This document shows positions 1 through 10,652 of a stretch of 64,000 bases of DNA, one piece after another; within the stretch, counting starts at the first letter, position 1, and every line of letters begins with the position of its first letter. Origin of the DNA: Litchfieldia salsa (GTDB taxonomy: Bacteria > Bacillota > Bacilli > Bacillales > Bacillaceae_L); assembly GCF_900104555.1 (NCBI RefSeq), contig NZ_FNJU01000006.1:92317-156316 (forward strand). The letters are read 5' to 3'. The notes beneath the pieces were generated by a model. That model worked only from the letters and a program-made list of their open reading frames with translations, was not told the origin of the DNA and made no database searches. Position numbers and translations under genes: made by a program.

Positions 1-130
1 GCGAAAGACTTAAGGAATCCCACGAAACGGAGTACTAATTCCGCGAAAAATCAAATGAATCCCGCGAATAATGGCTCTACGGATAGAGCAGATCGATAAT
101 CCCGCGAAAAGTCGAGTGAATTCCGCATAT
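1..130. repeat. Degenerate 21-bp tandem repeat array
   Basis: Units of 21 bp begin at about 19, 40, 61 and 101, each starting (C/T)CC(G/A)CGAA and ending in AAT; a truncated unit occupies 1-18 and a fading one starts at 122. The 61-100 stretch is 40 bp long, roughly two units, the second having lost its GCGAA core. The array continues off the left edge, so its full length is unknown. It lies upstream of gpr, where B. subtilis has rpsT. No open reading frame of note lies here, and no promoter for gpr could be picked out with confidence between 130 and 220. Confidence 0.75.
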
Positions 131-234
131 GGTGTGCTTCATGGAGTGAAAATAATTAGTATAAATACTTTTGGTGAATGAATAAAACAAAAAAAGGCAA
201 AAATAGAAAATATATTTTAATTGGGGGTAATTGT

Positions 235-1362
235 ATGGCTGATGAGCTTGATTTAAGTAAATTCTCAGTGCGAACCGATTTAGCGGTTGAAGCACGAGAA
301 ATGGTCGTTGAAGAACGGAATAAAAGCTTAGGGGAAAATGAAGAACCTATTTCAGATATACGTGGAGTAATCGTAAAGGACCGAGAAGTTGATGGTATTT
401 TAATCTCTTCTGTTGAGATTACAGAAGAAGGTGCTAATGAAATCGGTAAGAAAAAAGGAAATTATTTGACACTTGAAGTACAAGGTATTCGCCAAAAGAA
501 TACGGAATTACAAGAGAAAGTACAAACTGTTTTTGCGAATGAATTTAGTCAATTTTTAAAGAAAATAGGGATTGAAAAAGAGGCGAGTTGTCTCGTGGTG
601 GGGCTTGGAAACTGGAATGTTACCCCAGATGCACTTGGTCCAATCGCAATCGAGAACCTTGTCATCACTAGACACCTATTTAATCTACAACCTGAAAGTG
701 TCCAAGAAGGATTCCGTTCTGTCAGTGCAATTGCTCCAGGAGTAATGGGGATTACCGGAATTGAAACTAGTGACATTATACATGGAGTCATTGAAAAAGC
801 GAAGCCTGATTTTGTTATAGCAATTGATGCGCTTGCTTCAAGATCGATTGATAGAGTTAACTCTACTATTCAAATATCAGATACTGGGATTCACCCTGGG
901 TCTGGAGTTGGAAATAAAAGAAAAGAACTGAGTAAGGATTCATTAGGAATACCAGTTATTGCAATTGGTATACCGACAGTTGTTGATGCAGTTTCAATCA
1001 CGAGTGACACAATTGATTATATCTTGAAACACTTTGGCCGTGAAATGAAAGAAGGAAATAAGCCATCACGTTCACTTGTTCCTGCAGGTATGTCATTTGG
1101 AAAGAAAACCAAGTTAACAGAAGAAGATCTTCCTGGAGAAAACGAGAGAAATACGTTTTTAGGGATTGTAGGTAATCTTCCAGATGATGAAAAAAGAAGA
1201 CTTATTTATGAAGTTCTTTCACCACTTGGACATAACCTAATGGTGACACCGAAAGAAGTAGATGTGTTTATTGAGGATATGGCAAATGTCATTGCTGGCG
1301 GTCTAAATGAAGCTCTGCACAAGGAAATAAACGATGGTAATGCAGGCGCTTATACACACTAA
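235..1362 (+). CDS. gpr: Germination protease GPR
   Basis: Spore endopeptidase (peptidase family A25) that starts degradation of small acid-soluble spore proteins during germination. It is made in the forespore as a zymogen that cleaves itself. The start at 235 follows a GGGGG Shine-Dalgarno at about 223; an in-frame ATG at 178 lacks one. The product is 375 aa, close to the usual ~370. Near the N-terminus, the stretch [12 protein letters not shown] resembles the self-processing/SASP-like cleavage site of the family. The central [15 protein letters not shown] and [13 protein letters not shown] segments are hallmark GPR blocks carrying the conserved acidic residues. It is followed 78 bp later by spoIIP, as in B. 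subtilis. Confidence 0.96.
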   Translation: MADELDLSKFSVRTDLAVEAREMVVEERNKSLGENEEPISDIRGVIVKDREVDGILISSVEITEEGANEIGKKKGNYLTLEVQGIRQKNTELQEKVQTVFANEFSQFLKKIGIEKEASCLVVGLGNWNVTPDALGPIAIENLVITRHLFNLQPESVQEGFRSVSAIAPGVMGITGIETSDIIHGVIEKAKPDFVIAIDALASRSIDRVNSTIQISDTGIHPGSGVGNKRKELSKDSLGIPVIAIGIPTVVDAVSITSDTIDYILKHFGREMKEGNKPSRSLVPAGMSFGKKTKLTEEDLPGENERNTFLGIVGNLPDDEKRRLIYEVLSPLGHNLMVTPKEVDVFIEDMANVIAGGLNEALHKEINDGNAGAYTH

Positions 1363-1389
1363 ATAATTCAAACCTATTAGTTCTACTCT

Positions 1390-1431
1390 TTCAAGCTTGT
1401 TCATATTGATAGTATAGACAAGCTTTGAAGG
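1390..1431 (+). other. Stem-loop between gpr and spoIIP
   Basis: CAAGCTTGT at about 1392 pairs with ACAAGCTTTG at about 1418, closing a ~15-base loop. There is no T-run after it, so it is not a standard terminator. It sits immediately upstream of the spoIIP Shine-Dalgarno (GGAGGAAG, 1430-1437). It could be a weak terminator or a transcript-processing hairpin. This is visible structure only; function is a guess. Confidence 0.4.
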
Positions 1432-1440
1432 AGGAAGAAA

Positions 1441-2634
1441 ATGAAAAGCCGAACTCAAGGAATGATGGTTACTGTTGATGGGACGAGCATTAGTAAGGGA
1501 GTAATTCTATTAATTTTCGGAATTATGATGACCTTTATGCTAACTGCAATTATGACTTCTTTAAAACCTGAATACCGTATTTCATCATCTTCTATAAATA
1601 ATATTGCAACAACTCTAAATGGCGAATCACTAGTTTATTTACTAGGTTACGAAAATCATTATTTTACTCAAAGTTTACCTGAATCTAGTAAAGAGCCTAA
1701 TTATTCAGCACTCGTTTTTCATGCTGCAACCAATATTAATCCAGATGATCCAAGAAGTTTACTTGGTAGAGAATTACCTGGTTTTTCTATTTTTGATTCT
1801 AAATTAGTTGTTGCGGGTCAAGGGACAAACTATTCTAATCTTCCGATAGAGTCTTCTCCACCATTGGAAGTACTACTAGAGGAACGTGAGGCATCAATTG
1901 AAAATATAGAAGGAGATTCTGAGGAGGACAATCAGCCTGTTACTCCACCAGAAATGACTACAGGTGATAAAAAAGTCGTCTATATTTATCATACACATTC
2001 ACGTGAATCTTATTTTCCTCATCTTAAAGCAGATTCATCTAATGCGAATAATGCTTTCCATCCAGAGGTTAACGTAACAATGGTTGGGAAGAAGCTTGGT
2101 GAAGAGCTAGAGGCAAAAGGTTTAGGAACCTTAGTGGATACATCAGATGTGACAGATATATTATTGAAGAATAAATGGCAGTATGGTCAATCTTATAATG
2201 CATCAAGATCAGTTGTAGCATCGGCAGTAAATAATAACCGTGATTTACGTTATTTAATAGACATACACCGAGATGCAGCAAGAAAAGATGTAACTACAGC
2301 AACAATTAATGGAAAAACATATGCGCGTACATGGTTTATTGTAGGTGGTAACAATCCTAATGCTGCCAAGAACTTGAAGGTGGCTGAGGATCTACATCAC
2401 CTCCTTGAAAAGAAATACCCTGGTCTAAGCAGAGGTGTTAGTGAAAAGTCTGGTGCAGGAACAAATGGGAAATTTAATCAAGATCTCTCAGGCAATGCGA
2501 TGTTAATAGAATTTGGTGGAGTAGATAATACAATGGACGAATTAAACAGAACTGCCAAAGCTGTTGCAGACGTGTTAGCAGAATATTACTGGGAGGCAGA
2601 GAGAGTAAATTCTTCTACTACTGAAAAAGAATAA
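1441..2634 (+). CDS. spoIIP: Stage II sporulation protein P, peptidoglycan amidase/endopeptidase
   Basis: Part of the SpoIID-SpoIIM-SpoIIP engulfment machine; SpoIIP removes stem peptides and cleaves cross-links so that SpoIID can process the glycan. It acts from the mother-cell membrane. The 397-aa product has one N-terminal membrane anchor (residues ~20-40), an extracytoplasmic linker rich in S, N and E, and the SpoIIP domain from ~175. Motifs seen are YIYHTHSRESYFPH, IDIHRDAARKDV and LIEFGGVDNTMDE, which carry the conserved His/Glu metal and catalytic residues of the family. The Shine-Dalgarno GGAGGAAG precedes the ATG. yqxA follows after 14 bp. Confidence 0.96.
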   Translation: MKSRTQGMMVTVDGTSISKGVILLIFGIMMTFMLTAIMTSLKPEYRISSSSINNIATTLNGESLVYLLGYENHYFTQSLPESSKEPNYSALVFHAATNINPDDPRSLLGRELPGFSIFDSKLVVAGQGTNYSNLPIESSPPLEVLLEEREASIENIEGDSEEDNQPVTPPEMTTGDKKVVYIYHTHSRESYFPHLKADSSNANNAFHPEVNVTMVGKKLGEELEAKGLGTLVDTSDVTDILLKNKWQYGQSYNASRSVVASAVNNNRDLRYLIDIHRDAARKDVTTATINGKTYARTWFIVGGNNPNAAKNLKVAEDLHHLLEKKYPGLSRGVSEKSGAGTNGKFNQDLSGNAMLIEFGGVDNTMDELNRTAKAVADVLAEYYWEAERVNSSTTEKE

Positions 2635-2648
2635 AAGGGGTCATTAAA

Positions 2649-3008
2649 ATGGCGAAATTCACGATGAAATGCTTTTTTATAGCATCAGTACTATTAATTG
2701 GTGTCTTAATTGGAATGCAGCAGGCCAATGAAGGTATGAAGAAGATGAAGGGGTATGAAGACCCTTCTCTTCAAAGTGCCTTTCAGATATCAAGTGAGAC
2801 GTCTGGTGAAGTAGAAGCTTCAGTATTAGGCAATAAAGTGACTAGTCATGACCTTGATGAAAAACAAAAGCAACTTGAAGAAGTGGAAGCCTTCAACTTC
2901 TTCTCAATGATGGGAAGAAAACTAGGTGAAGGTGTTAGTGCAGTATTTGAAGTCATACTGACAGAAGTATCTAAGGGTATTGGGAAGGCGATTGATCAAA
3001 TTGGATAG
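2649..3008 (+). CDS. yqxA: YqxA family small membrane protein (DUF3679)
   Basis: A 119-aa protein with a single N-terminal hydrophobic segment (residues ~7-23) ending LIGVLIGMQQANEG, followed by a charged, probably extracytoplasmic tail with an amphipathic C-terminal helix. It matches the small protein found directly downstream of spoIIP in Bacillus, annotated as DUF3679. The spacing to spoIIP (14 bp, Shine-Dalgarno AAAGGGG) suggests cotranscription and a possible sporulation link. Its biochemical role is not known. Confidence 0.8.
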   Translation: MAKFTMKCFFIASVLLIGVLIGMQQANEGMKKMKGYEDPSLQSAFQISSETSGEVEASVLGNKVTSHDLDEKQKQLEEVEAFNFFSMMGRKLGEGVSAVFEVILTEVSKGIGKAIDQIG

Positions 3009-3065
3009 ATCTCCATTGAGGTCGATTGAAAATGAAAAGGCATAATTGCATACTTGATATTGAAC

Positions 3066-3180
3066 TCGCTGCGAACCACTCAACTCCTGCAGGATATGCA
3101 GTACACGGGAGATCCCGCAGGAGCGAAAGTGACGAGGAGGCTCCCGGACTGCCCTGCGGAAAGGGAGTGGTTCGTAGCGA
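3066..3180. repeat. GC-rich dispersed repeat with terminal inverted repeats (copy 1)
   Basis: A 115-bp element clearly richer in G+C than its surroundings. Its ends, TCGCTGCGAACCACTC (3066-3081) and GAGTGGTTCGTAGCGA (3165-3180), are inverted repeats matching at 15 of 16 positions. The middle has a second inverted pair around CTCCTGCAGG and the strongly conserved core CGCAGGAGCGAAAGTGACG followed by AGGAGGCTC (about 3115-3145). The same core occurs in reverse orientation at 45403-45436. From memory this kind of element is common in Bacillaceae intergenic regions; its mobility mechanism and function are not settled. Confidence 0.8.
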
Positions 3181-3218
3181 ATGAAATTTTAAAACTAAGT
3201 TCAGAGTAAACTATTTGG

Positions 3219-3247
3219 GCAACCTAACAACCTAGGTTGCTTTTTTA
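3219..3247 (+). terminator. Rho-independent terminator after yqxA
   Basis: GCAACCTA (3219-3226) pairs with TAGGTTGC (3233-3240), followed by TTTTTT. It ends the gpr-spoIIP-yqxA unit; the transcript would contain the GC-rich repeat in its 3' untranslated region. Confidence 0.85.
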
Positions 3248-3295
3248 TTTCTCGTATAATTTTCTGAGTACAATTTAAGATAAGTATAAATACAA

Positions 3296-3325
3296 TTGTA
3301 ACTTTTCACGATTCTTTGATATAAT
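3296..3325 (+). promoter_or_regulatory. Probable sigma-A promoter of lepA
   Basis: TTGTAA at 3296-3301 and TATAAT at 3320-3325, with an 18-bp spacer, lie about 45 bp upstream of the lepA start. Confidence 0.6.
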
Positions 3326-3370
3326 GAAGGGCAATGTATGTTTTCGGCGAAATTGGTAGGAGTGAAGATG

Positions 3371-5194
3371 ATGAATAATGATGAAAGATTAAAAAGACAA
3401 TCAAAAATCCGAAATTTTTCGATTATAGCTCATATAGATCATGGTAAATCTACATTAGCGGATCGTATTTTAGAAAAAACAAGTGCTCTAACACAACGTG
3501 AAATGAAGGATCAATTACTAGATTCAATGGACCTTGAACGTGAGCGTGGAATAACAATTAAGTTAAACGCTGTTCAGCTTCAGTATAAAGCAAGAGATGG
3601 CGAAACGTATATATTTCATTTAATTGATACCCCAGGGCATGTGGATTTTACGTATGAAGTATCACGAAGTCTAGCAGCATGTGAAGGTGCGGTACTAGTA
3701 GTAGATGCTGCACAAGGTATCGAAGCGCAAACACTTGCTAATGTTTATTTGGCATTAGACAATAATTTAGAGATTATGCCAGTGATTAATAAAATTGACC
3801 TACCGAGCGCGGATCCTGAACGTGTTCGAGGTGAAATTGAGGATGTTATTGGGTTAGATGCATCTGAAGCGGTTCTTGCTTCTGCAAAGGCAGGGATAGG
3901 AATTGAAGAGATCCTTGAACAAGTAGTCGAAAAGGTACCAGCTCCACAAGGGAATCCTGATGCGCCTTTGAAGGCATTGATCTTTGATTCGATCTATGAT
4001 GCTTATCGTGGTGTTGTTGCCTATATTCGTGTCGTTGACGGTACTGTCAAAGTTGGAGACAAAGTTCGAATGATGGCAACAGGTAAAGAATTTGAGGTAT
4101 CCGAAGTGGGTGTTTTTACACCGAAACCTGCAATGCTAAGTGAATTAACAGTTGGTGATGTTGGATTTTTAACAGCAGCCATTAAAAATGTTGGTGATAC
4201 TCGTGTTGGTGATACAATCACACTTGCAAAAAATCGAGCAACTGAGGCACTACCAGGATACCGACGTTTAAATCCAATGGTATTCTGTGGACTATATCCA
4301 ATTGATAATGCCAAATATAATGATTTAAGAGATGCGCTAGAGAAGCTAGAGTTGAATGATGCTGCATTACAGTTTGAGCCTGAAACATCTCAAGCTTTAG
4401 GATTCGGTTTCCGATGTGGGTTCCTTGGACTTCTTCATATGGAAATTATCCAAGAGCGTATTGAGAGAGAATTTAAGATAGACTTGATTACAACTGCACC
4501 AAGTGTTATCTATCATGTTCATCTTACAGATGGGACAGAAATAAAGGTAGATAACCCATCAAATATGCCTGACCCTCAAAAAATTGATCGTGTAGAGGAA
4601 CCATATGTGAAAGCAACGATGATGGTTCCGAACGATTATGTCGGTGCTGTAATGGAACTGTGTCAGGGTAAACGAGGAATTTTTATCGACATGCAATATC
4701 TTGATGCAAACCGTGTGAGCATTGTCTATGAAATTCCGTTAGCAGAAATCGTTTTTGACTTCTTTGATCAACTAAAATCAAGTACAAAGGGCTATGCTTC
4801 CTTTGATTATGAATTAATTGGTTATAAACCATCTAACTTGGTGAAGATGGATATTTTATTGAATGCGGAAAACGTTGATGCACTATCCTTCATCGTTCAC
4901 CGTGACTCAGCATATGAACGTGGAAAAGTGATTGTAGAGAAATTAAAAGAATTAATTCCAAGACAACATTTTGAAGTGCCGATTCAAGCCGCGATTGGAC
5001 AGAAGATTGTTGCTCGATCAACGATTAAAGCTATGCGTAAGAACGTATTAGCGAAATGTTATGGTGGCGACATTTCTCGTAAACGTAAATTACTTGATAA
5101 GCAAAAAGAAGGTAAAAAGCGTATGAAATCTGTAGGTTCTGTTGAAGTGCCGCAAGAAGCATTCATGGCTGTTCTACGAATGGATGATAAGTAA
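3371..5194 (+). CDS. lepA: Elongation factor 4 (LepA), ribosome-associated GTPase
   Basis: Translational GTPase that binds ribosomes and acts on back-translocation or ribosome assembly. The 607-aa product shows G1 AHIDHGKS, the LERERGITI switch region, G3 [16 protein letters not shown] and G4 NKIDLP. These are followed by the EF4 domains and the basic LepA-specific C-terminus ([24 protein letters not shown]), which replaces EF-G domain IV. The ATG at 3371 has AGGAG eight bases upstream; ATG 3368 is five bases from it, and a 5' in-frame ATG at 3338 has no Shine-Dalgarno. The gene is full length. It is followed directly by a dispersed repeat. Confidence 0.97.
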   Translation: MNNDERLKRQSKIRNFSIIAHIDHGKSTLADRILEKTSALTQREMKDQLLDSMDLERERGITIKLNAVQLQYKARDGETYIFHLIDTPGHVDFTYEVSRSLAACEGAVLVVDAAQGIEAQTLANVYLALDNNLEIMPVINKIDLPSADPERVRGEIEDVIGLDASEAVLASAKAGIGIEEILEQVVEKVPAPQGNPDAPLKALIFDSIYDAYRGVVAYIRVVDGTVKVGDKVRMMATGKEFEVSEVGVFTPKPAMLSELTVGDVGFLTAAIKNVGDTRVGDTITLAKNRATEALPGYRRLNPMVFCGLYPIDNAKYNDLRDALEKLELNDAALQFEPETSQALGFGFRCGFLGLLHMEIIQERIEREFKIDLITTAPSVIYHVHLTDGTEIKVDNPSNMPDPQKIDRVEEPYVKATMMVPNDYVGAVMELCQGKRGIFIDMQYLDANRVSIVYEIPLAEIVFDFFDQLKSSTKGYASFDYELIGYKPSNLVKMDILLNAENVDALSFIVHRDSAYERGKVIVEKLKELIPRQHFEVPIQAAIGQKIVARSTIKAMRKNVLAKCYGGDISRKRKLLDKQKEGKKRMKSVGSVEVPQEAFMAVLRMDDK

Positions 5195-5309
5195 GAAAAG
5201 CGTAAGCGCCTTGTTCAGACCCGACTGGCATAAGTCGAATCACGCAGGAAACCTTGGTTTCTGAAGTGATTTGACTTATGAGGGGCTAGGCGCTGGAGCT
5301 AGACACCAG
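5195..5309. repeat. Dispersed repeat of the AGCGCCTAGCCCCT family, copy A (reverse orientation)
   Basis: This element begins at the lepA stop codon. Its reverse complement is nearly identical over about 115 bp to the element at 10529-10651. Both start GGTGTCTAGCTCCAGCGCC, contain an internal inverted repeat (CATAAGTCGAATC against GATTCGACTTATG) and end GAACAAGGCGCTT(A/G)CGCTTTTCT. Copy A lies in reverse orientation relative to copy B. The internal palindromes would fold into a long hairpin in RNA. I recall similar elements in several Bacillus genomes; function unknown. Confidence 0.85.
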
Positions 5310-5335
5310 AACTAAGTAAAAAAATATTCACCATG

Positions 5336-5432
5336 AAAAAGAGGCTGTCCCAAAAAGTACCTGGTTCCATTAACTCTCACATCAGAATGGGAAGTGGTTC
5401 ATGGCACTTTATTATGGGGACATCCTCTTCTC
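5336..5432. mobile_element. MITE-like element with imperfect terminal inverted repeats
   Basis: GAGGCTGTCCCAAAAAGTACC (5341-5361) is mirrored by GGCACTTTATTATGGGGACATCCTC (about 5404-5428) on the opposite strand. The ~88-bp segment is bounded by imperfect inverted repeats of ~20 bp. GAGGCTGTCCCAAAA-type ends resemble the termini of some Bacillus insertion sequences, so this may be a transposase-less remnant. It sits directly in front of hemW, just after the 5195-5309 repeat. Read as RNA it could also fold into a long stem. Confidence 0.55.
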
Positions 5433-5444
5433 TATTATATACGT

Positions 5445-6608
5445 ATGGAAGAAGTGATTAACATCGTAAAAGCCGCATATCTTCATATCCCATTTTGTGC
5501 TCAAATTTGTCACTATTGTGATTTTAATAAGGTATTCTTGCAAGGTCAACCTGTAGAAGAATACCTTGAAAGTATGGATATAGAAATGAAAAACACAGTG
5601 GAAGCTTATCCTTTTTCTCAAATGAATACGATTTTTGTAGGTGGAGGAACTCCCACTGTCCTAACTGAACAACAGCTTGAGTTATTCTTAGCGAGCATTC
5701 ATAAACATTTAATACCTAAAACTCTCGAGAACCTCGAATTCACTTTTGAAGCAAATCCAGGTGACCTTACTTTACAGAAGTTAAAGCTACTTAAAGAAGG
5801 AGGAGTGAATCGCCTAAGTTTCGGTGTCCAAACGTTTAATGATAAATTGTTAGAAAGTATTGGTCGAACACATCGGAGAGAAGATGTATTTAGAACGATA
5901 GAATTGGCTCGTGTTGCTGGGTTCACGAATGTAAGCTTAGATTTAATTTATGCACTTCCAAATCAAACGGTAGATGATTTCAAAGAAACACTTGATATCG
6001 CTCTTTCACTAGAAGTTGAACACTTTTCCGCGTATTCCTTAATCATAGAACCTAAAACTGTCTTCTATAACAGAATGAGAAAAGGAACCTTGAACTTACC
6101 AAGCGAAGAAAATGAAGCAAATATGTACGAACTTTTAATGGATACAATGGAACGAAACAATTATCACCAATATGAAATTAGTAATTTTGCTAAAAATGGG
6201 TTTGAGAGTAAGCACAATCTTACTTATTGGAACAACGAGGAATATTATGGAATTGGTGCAGGTGCGCATAGTTATTTACAAGGAAAAAGAATTGCGAACG
6301 CTGGTCCAATCAAGCAGTATATGACGAAGATTGCTGAAACTGGTTTCCCACACGTCGACATTAACCCTGTTCCTGAACATGAGAGAATGGAAGAAGAATT
6401 ATTTTTAGGCTTAAGGAAAACGTCCGGAGTTTCGAAGCTACACTTCAAAAAAAAATTCGGTAAAGACATCATGGATGTGTTTGGTGAACAGATCATTGAA
6501 CAAAAAAATAAAGGTCTATTGGAAGATACTGAGGAAACCATTCGGCTGACTCATAGAGGGAAATTCCTAGGAAATGAAGTTTTTCAAGCTTTTATCGGTT
6601 TAATCTAA
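5445..6608 (+). CDS. hemW: Heme chaperone HemW (radical SAM, formerly oxygen-independent coproporphyrinogen oxidase-like)
   Basis: Radical SAM protein that inserts heme into target proteins; formerly called HemN in Bacillus. The CxxxCxxC cluster motif CAQICHYC and the VGGGTPT, FEANPGD, RLSFGVQTF and SAYSLIIEPKT blocks are all present. Length is normal (~380 aa). The start is uncertain. ATG 5445 has no Shine-Dalgarno. GAAGTGAT at 5451-5458 is a good one, but points to 5463-5468, which reads ATC GTA, where homologues begin M(K/V)AAY. GTG 5454 is another candidate. The gene follows two stacked repeats, and hrcA comes 84 bp later with its own promoter. Confidence 0.9.
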   Translation: MEEVINIVKAAYLHIPFCAQICHYCDFNKVFLQGQPVEEYLESMDIEMKNTVEAYPFSQMNTIFVGGGTPTVLTEQQLELFLASIHKHLIPKTLENLEFTFEANPGDLTLQKLKLLKEGGVNRLSFGVQTFNDKLLESIGRTHRREDVFRTIELARVAGFTNVSLDLIYALPNQTVDDFKETLDIALSLEVEHFSAYSLIIEPKTVFYNRMRKGTLNLPSEENEANMYELLMDTMERNNYHQYEISNFAKNGFESKHNLTYWNNEEYYGIGAGAHSYLQGKRIANAGPIKQYMTKIAETGFPHVDINPVPEHERMEEELFLGLRKTSGVSKLHFKKKFGKDIMDVFGEQIIEQKNKGLLEDTEETIRLTHRGKFLGNEVFQAFIGLI

Positions 6609-6612
6609 ATCG

Positions 6613-6641
6613 TTGACATTATCATTTGAATTTGGTAATTT
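6613..6641 (+). promoter_or_regulatory. Sigma-A promoter of the hrcA heat-shock operon
   Basis: TTGACA (6613-6618), a 17-bp spacer and TAATTT (6636-6641). Transcription would start inside or just before the CIRCE operator at 6652-6678. Confidence 0.8.
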
Positions 6642-6651
6642 ATTTATAGAA

Positions 6652-6678
6652 TTAGCACTCGAACAATAAGAGTGCTAA
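6652..6678 (+). promoter_or_regulatory. CIRCE operator (HrcA binding site)
   Basis: A perfect consensus inverted repeat: TTAGCACTC (6652-6660), nine bases, GAGTGCTAA (6670-6678). HrcA binds this DNA and represses the operon until heat stress titrates the GroE chaperonin that keeps HrcA active. Confidence 0.98.
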
Positions 6679-6692
6679 CAGAGGTGATGTTC

Positions 6693-7724
6693 ATGCTTAC
6701 AGATCGTCAGCTTTTAGTTCTTCAAGTAATTATTGATGACTTTATAAGAAGTGCTCAACCAGTAGGATCTAGAACATTGTCGAAAAGGGACGAAATAACA
6801 TTTAGTTCTGCAACGATTCGAAATGAAATGGCAGATCTAGAGGAACTTGGTTTTATAGAAAAAACTCACAGCTCCTCTGGAAGAGTACCTTCAGAAAAAG
6901 GTTATCGATATTATGTTGACCATTTATTATCACCATCACGCCTTTCAAAAAAAGATCGATTTGAAATAAGATCTATTTTTGCCGAGCGTATATACGAGTT
7001 AGAAAAGGTTGTCCAAAAATCTGCGCAGATTTTATCTGAGTTAACAAACTATACTGCTATTGTCCTAGGACCTGCTATGGCAGTTAATAAAGTGAAAAGA
7101 CTTCAGATTATTCCAATCAACAATGAAACAGCTGTAGCGATCATTGTAACTGATACTGGTCATGTAGAGAATCGAACCATCAATTTCCCCGGATCTATTG
7201 ACCCTTCGGATATTGAGAAAATGGTTAATATTCTTAATGAACGCTTGGTTGGTGTTCCGTTAAATGAACTCAACGATAAGATCTATAAAGAAGTGGCTTC
7301 TTTACTAAGTGCGCATATTCGAAATTATGATAGCCTACTACAAGCTTTCTCAGGTACATTTAATATTAATGCAATTGACCGAATGTATTTTGGTGGAAAA
7401 ACGAATATGCTAAGTCAGCCTGAATTTCATGATGTGCAAAAGATTCGTTCACTTCTTACAATGATTGAAGAAAAGCAAGATTTCTATCAGTTATTGAGGA
7501 AATCACAGACTGGTATCAATATTAAGATTGGTCGAGAAAATCAATTTTCTGCAATGGAAAACTGTAGTTTAATTACTGCAACATACTCGATAGGTAGTGA
7601 ACAACTTGGTTCAATTGCGATCCTTGGTCCAACTAGAATGGAGTATGCAAGAGTAATTAGCTTACTTGATTTGGCTACAAATGATTTATCAAAAGTACTA
7701 ACTAAATTGTATCAAAATGAATAG
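6693..7724 (+). CDS. hrcA: Heat-inducible transcription repressor HrcA
   Basis: Negative regulator of class I heat-shock genes (dnaK and groE operons), with N-terminal winged-helix DNA-binding domain and C-terminal GAF-like domain. The 343-aa product shows [29 protein letters not shown] and [17 protein letters not shown], the classic HrcA N-terminal signature. The ATG at 6693 lies six bases after GAGGTG (6681-6686); upstream GTG 6672 lies inside CIRCE and is unlikely. First gene of hrcA-grpE-dnaK, so it autoregulates through the CIRCE just upstream. Confidence 0.97.
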   Translation: MLTDRQLLVLQVIIDDFIRSAQPVGSRTLSKRDEITFSSATIRNEMADLEELGFIEKTHSSSGRVPSEKGYRYYVDHLLSPSRLSKKDRFEIRSIFAERIYELEKVVQKSAQILSELTNYTAIVLGPAMAVNKVKRLQIIPINNETAVAIIVTDTGHVENRTINFPGSIDPSDIEKMVNILNERLVGVPLNELNDKIYKEVASLLSAHIRNYDSLLQAFSGTFNINAIDRMYFGGKTNMLSQPEFHDVQKIRSLLTMIEEKQDFYQLLRKSQTGINIKIGRENQFSAMENCSLITATYSIGSEQLGSIAILGPTRMEYARVISLLDLATNDLSKVLTKLYQNE

Positions 7725-7737
7725 TGGTGGCAATATT

Positions 7738-7778
7738 TAGTATAGAGTGATGAGTATGACTCCTAACCTCTATACTAA
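7738..7778 (+). other. hrcA-grpE intergenic stem-loop, probable mRNA processing site
   Basis: TTAGTATAGAG (7738-7748) is exactly complementary to CTCTATACTAA (7768-7778) around a 19-base loop, with no T-run after it. In B. subtilis the dnaK operon mRNA is known to be cleaved between hrcA and grpE, removing the unstable hrcA part. This hairpin sits at the equivalent place and could protect the 5' end of the grpE-dnaK message. Confidence 0.6.
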
Positions 7779-7825
7779 GTATCATTCATACTAGATACGT
7801 CCATACCTTAAGGGAGGTGAAAGAA

Positions 7826-8401
7826 TTGGCTAATGAAGAGCAAATTGTAAAAGAAGAAACCATTAACGAAGAAGTAAATCAGCAAGAAGATGTGATAGTA
7901 GAATCTGAACAAGAAGCAAGTATCGAAAAAGATGACTTGACCATTGCCAATGAAAAAATCGCAGATCTTGAGGCTAAATTAGCGGAGTCTGAAAATCGAA
8001 CGTTTCGGTTACAAGCCGACTTTGAAAATTATAAACGCCGCATCCGTTTAGACCAAGAAGCTGCTACAAAATATAGAGCTCAAAGCCTGGTAACAGACAT
8101 TCTGCCGGCACTTGATAATTTTGAAAGAGCGTTAAAAATAGAAGCAATTGATGATAGTGCAAAATCATTAATGCAAGGCATGGAAATGGTATACCGCAGC
8201 TTAACTGAAGCTCTCGCAAATGAAGGTGTTGAGGCAATTGAGTCTGTTGGCAAACCATTTGATCCACACCTACACCAAGCAGTTATGCAGGTAGAGGAAG
8301 CAGATGCAGAGCCGAATGTTGTACTTGAGGAATTCCAAAAAGGCTACAAATTAAAAGACAGAGTAATCAGACCTACAATGGTTAAAGTAAATCAATCGTA
8401 G
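7826..8401 (+). CDS. grpE: Nucleotide exchange factor GrpE
   Basis: Releases ADP from DnaK during the chaperone cycle. The 191-aa protein has an acidic, glutamate-rich N-terminal tail (~45 residues), a long coiled coil (~45-100) and the beta domain. It contains the family signature [10 protein letters not shown] and the C-terminal block [19 protein letters not shown]. The start is TTG at 7826, eight bases after GGGAGG (7812-7817); GTG 7817 overlaps the Shine-Dalgarno itself. It lies between hrcA and dnaK and shares the CIRCE-controlled promoter. Confidence 0.95.
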   Translation: MANEEQIVKEETINEEVNQQEDVIVESEQEASIEKDDLTIANEKIADLEAKLAESENRTFRLQADFENYKRRIRLDQEAATKYRAQSLVTDILPALDNFERALKIEAIDDSAKSLMQGMEMVYRSLTEALANEGVEAIESVGKPFDPHLHQAVMQVEEADAEPNVVLEEFQKGYKLKDRVIRPTMVKVNQS

Positions 8402-8468
8402 TCTACATAAAGCATGAACTTAATAATTGAGTGATATATAATATTTTTTAGAGTGAATGAGGAGGTAA

Positions 8469-10307
<1,839 letters not shown>

Positions 10308-10375
10308 TTAGTAAAAGTAGCAGGCGATCAATTTAAGTGCCTGTAACTAAATAATAGACAAAGAATTATGGTATA

Positions 10376-10414
10376 AAAGTCAAAGTCAGGCATGTCTTGG
10401 CTTTGACTTTTTTT
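10376..10414 (+). terminator. Rho-independent terminator after dnaK
   Basis: AAAGTCAAAG (10376-10385) pairs with CTTTGACTTT (10401-10410), followed by further Ts. It separates the hrcA-grpE-dnaK unit from dnaJ. A 120-bp dispersed repeat and a candidate dnaJ promoter follow. Confidence 0.9.
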
Positions 10415-10528
10415 AACGAAAAGCATTTAACTTATACGATTTGTATATACAATAGGTTCGTTTAAAGATTATTCGTATCACTATGGTTTGTTATCAGATA
10501 AGAAAGTATATAATTTTGCATTCAGTTT

Positions 10529-10651
10529 TGGTGTCTAGCTCCAGCGCCTAGCCCCTCGGGGTCATAAGTCGAATCGCTACGGAAAACAAGATTTCCTACG
10601 TGATTCGCCTTATGCCTGCCTGAAGCTGAACAAGGCGCTTGCGCTTTTCTT
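10529..10651. repeat. Dispersed repeat of the AGCGCCTAGCCCCT family, copy B
   Basis: Forward-orientation partner of the element at 5195-5309 and nearly identical to its reverse complement. Starts TGGTGTCTAGCTCCAGCGCC and ends AACAAGGCGCTTGCGCTTTT. An internal inverted repeat (CATAAGTCGAATC ... GTGATTCGCCTTATG) brackets a small inner palindrome. It lies between the dnaK terminator and the candidate dnaJ promoter, so it appears to be placed in a transcriptionally quiet gap. Confidence 0.85.
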
Positions 10652-10652
10652 A

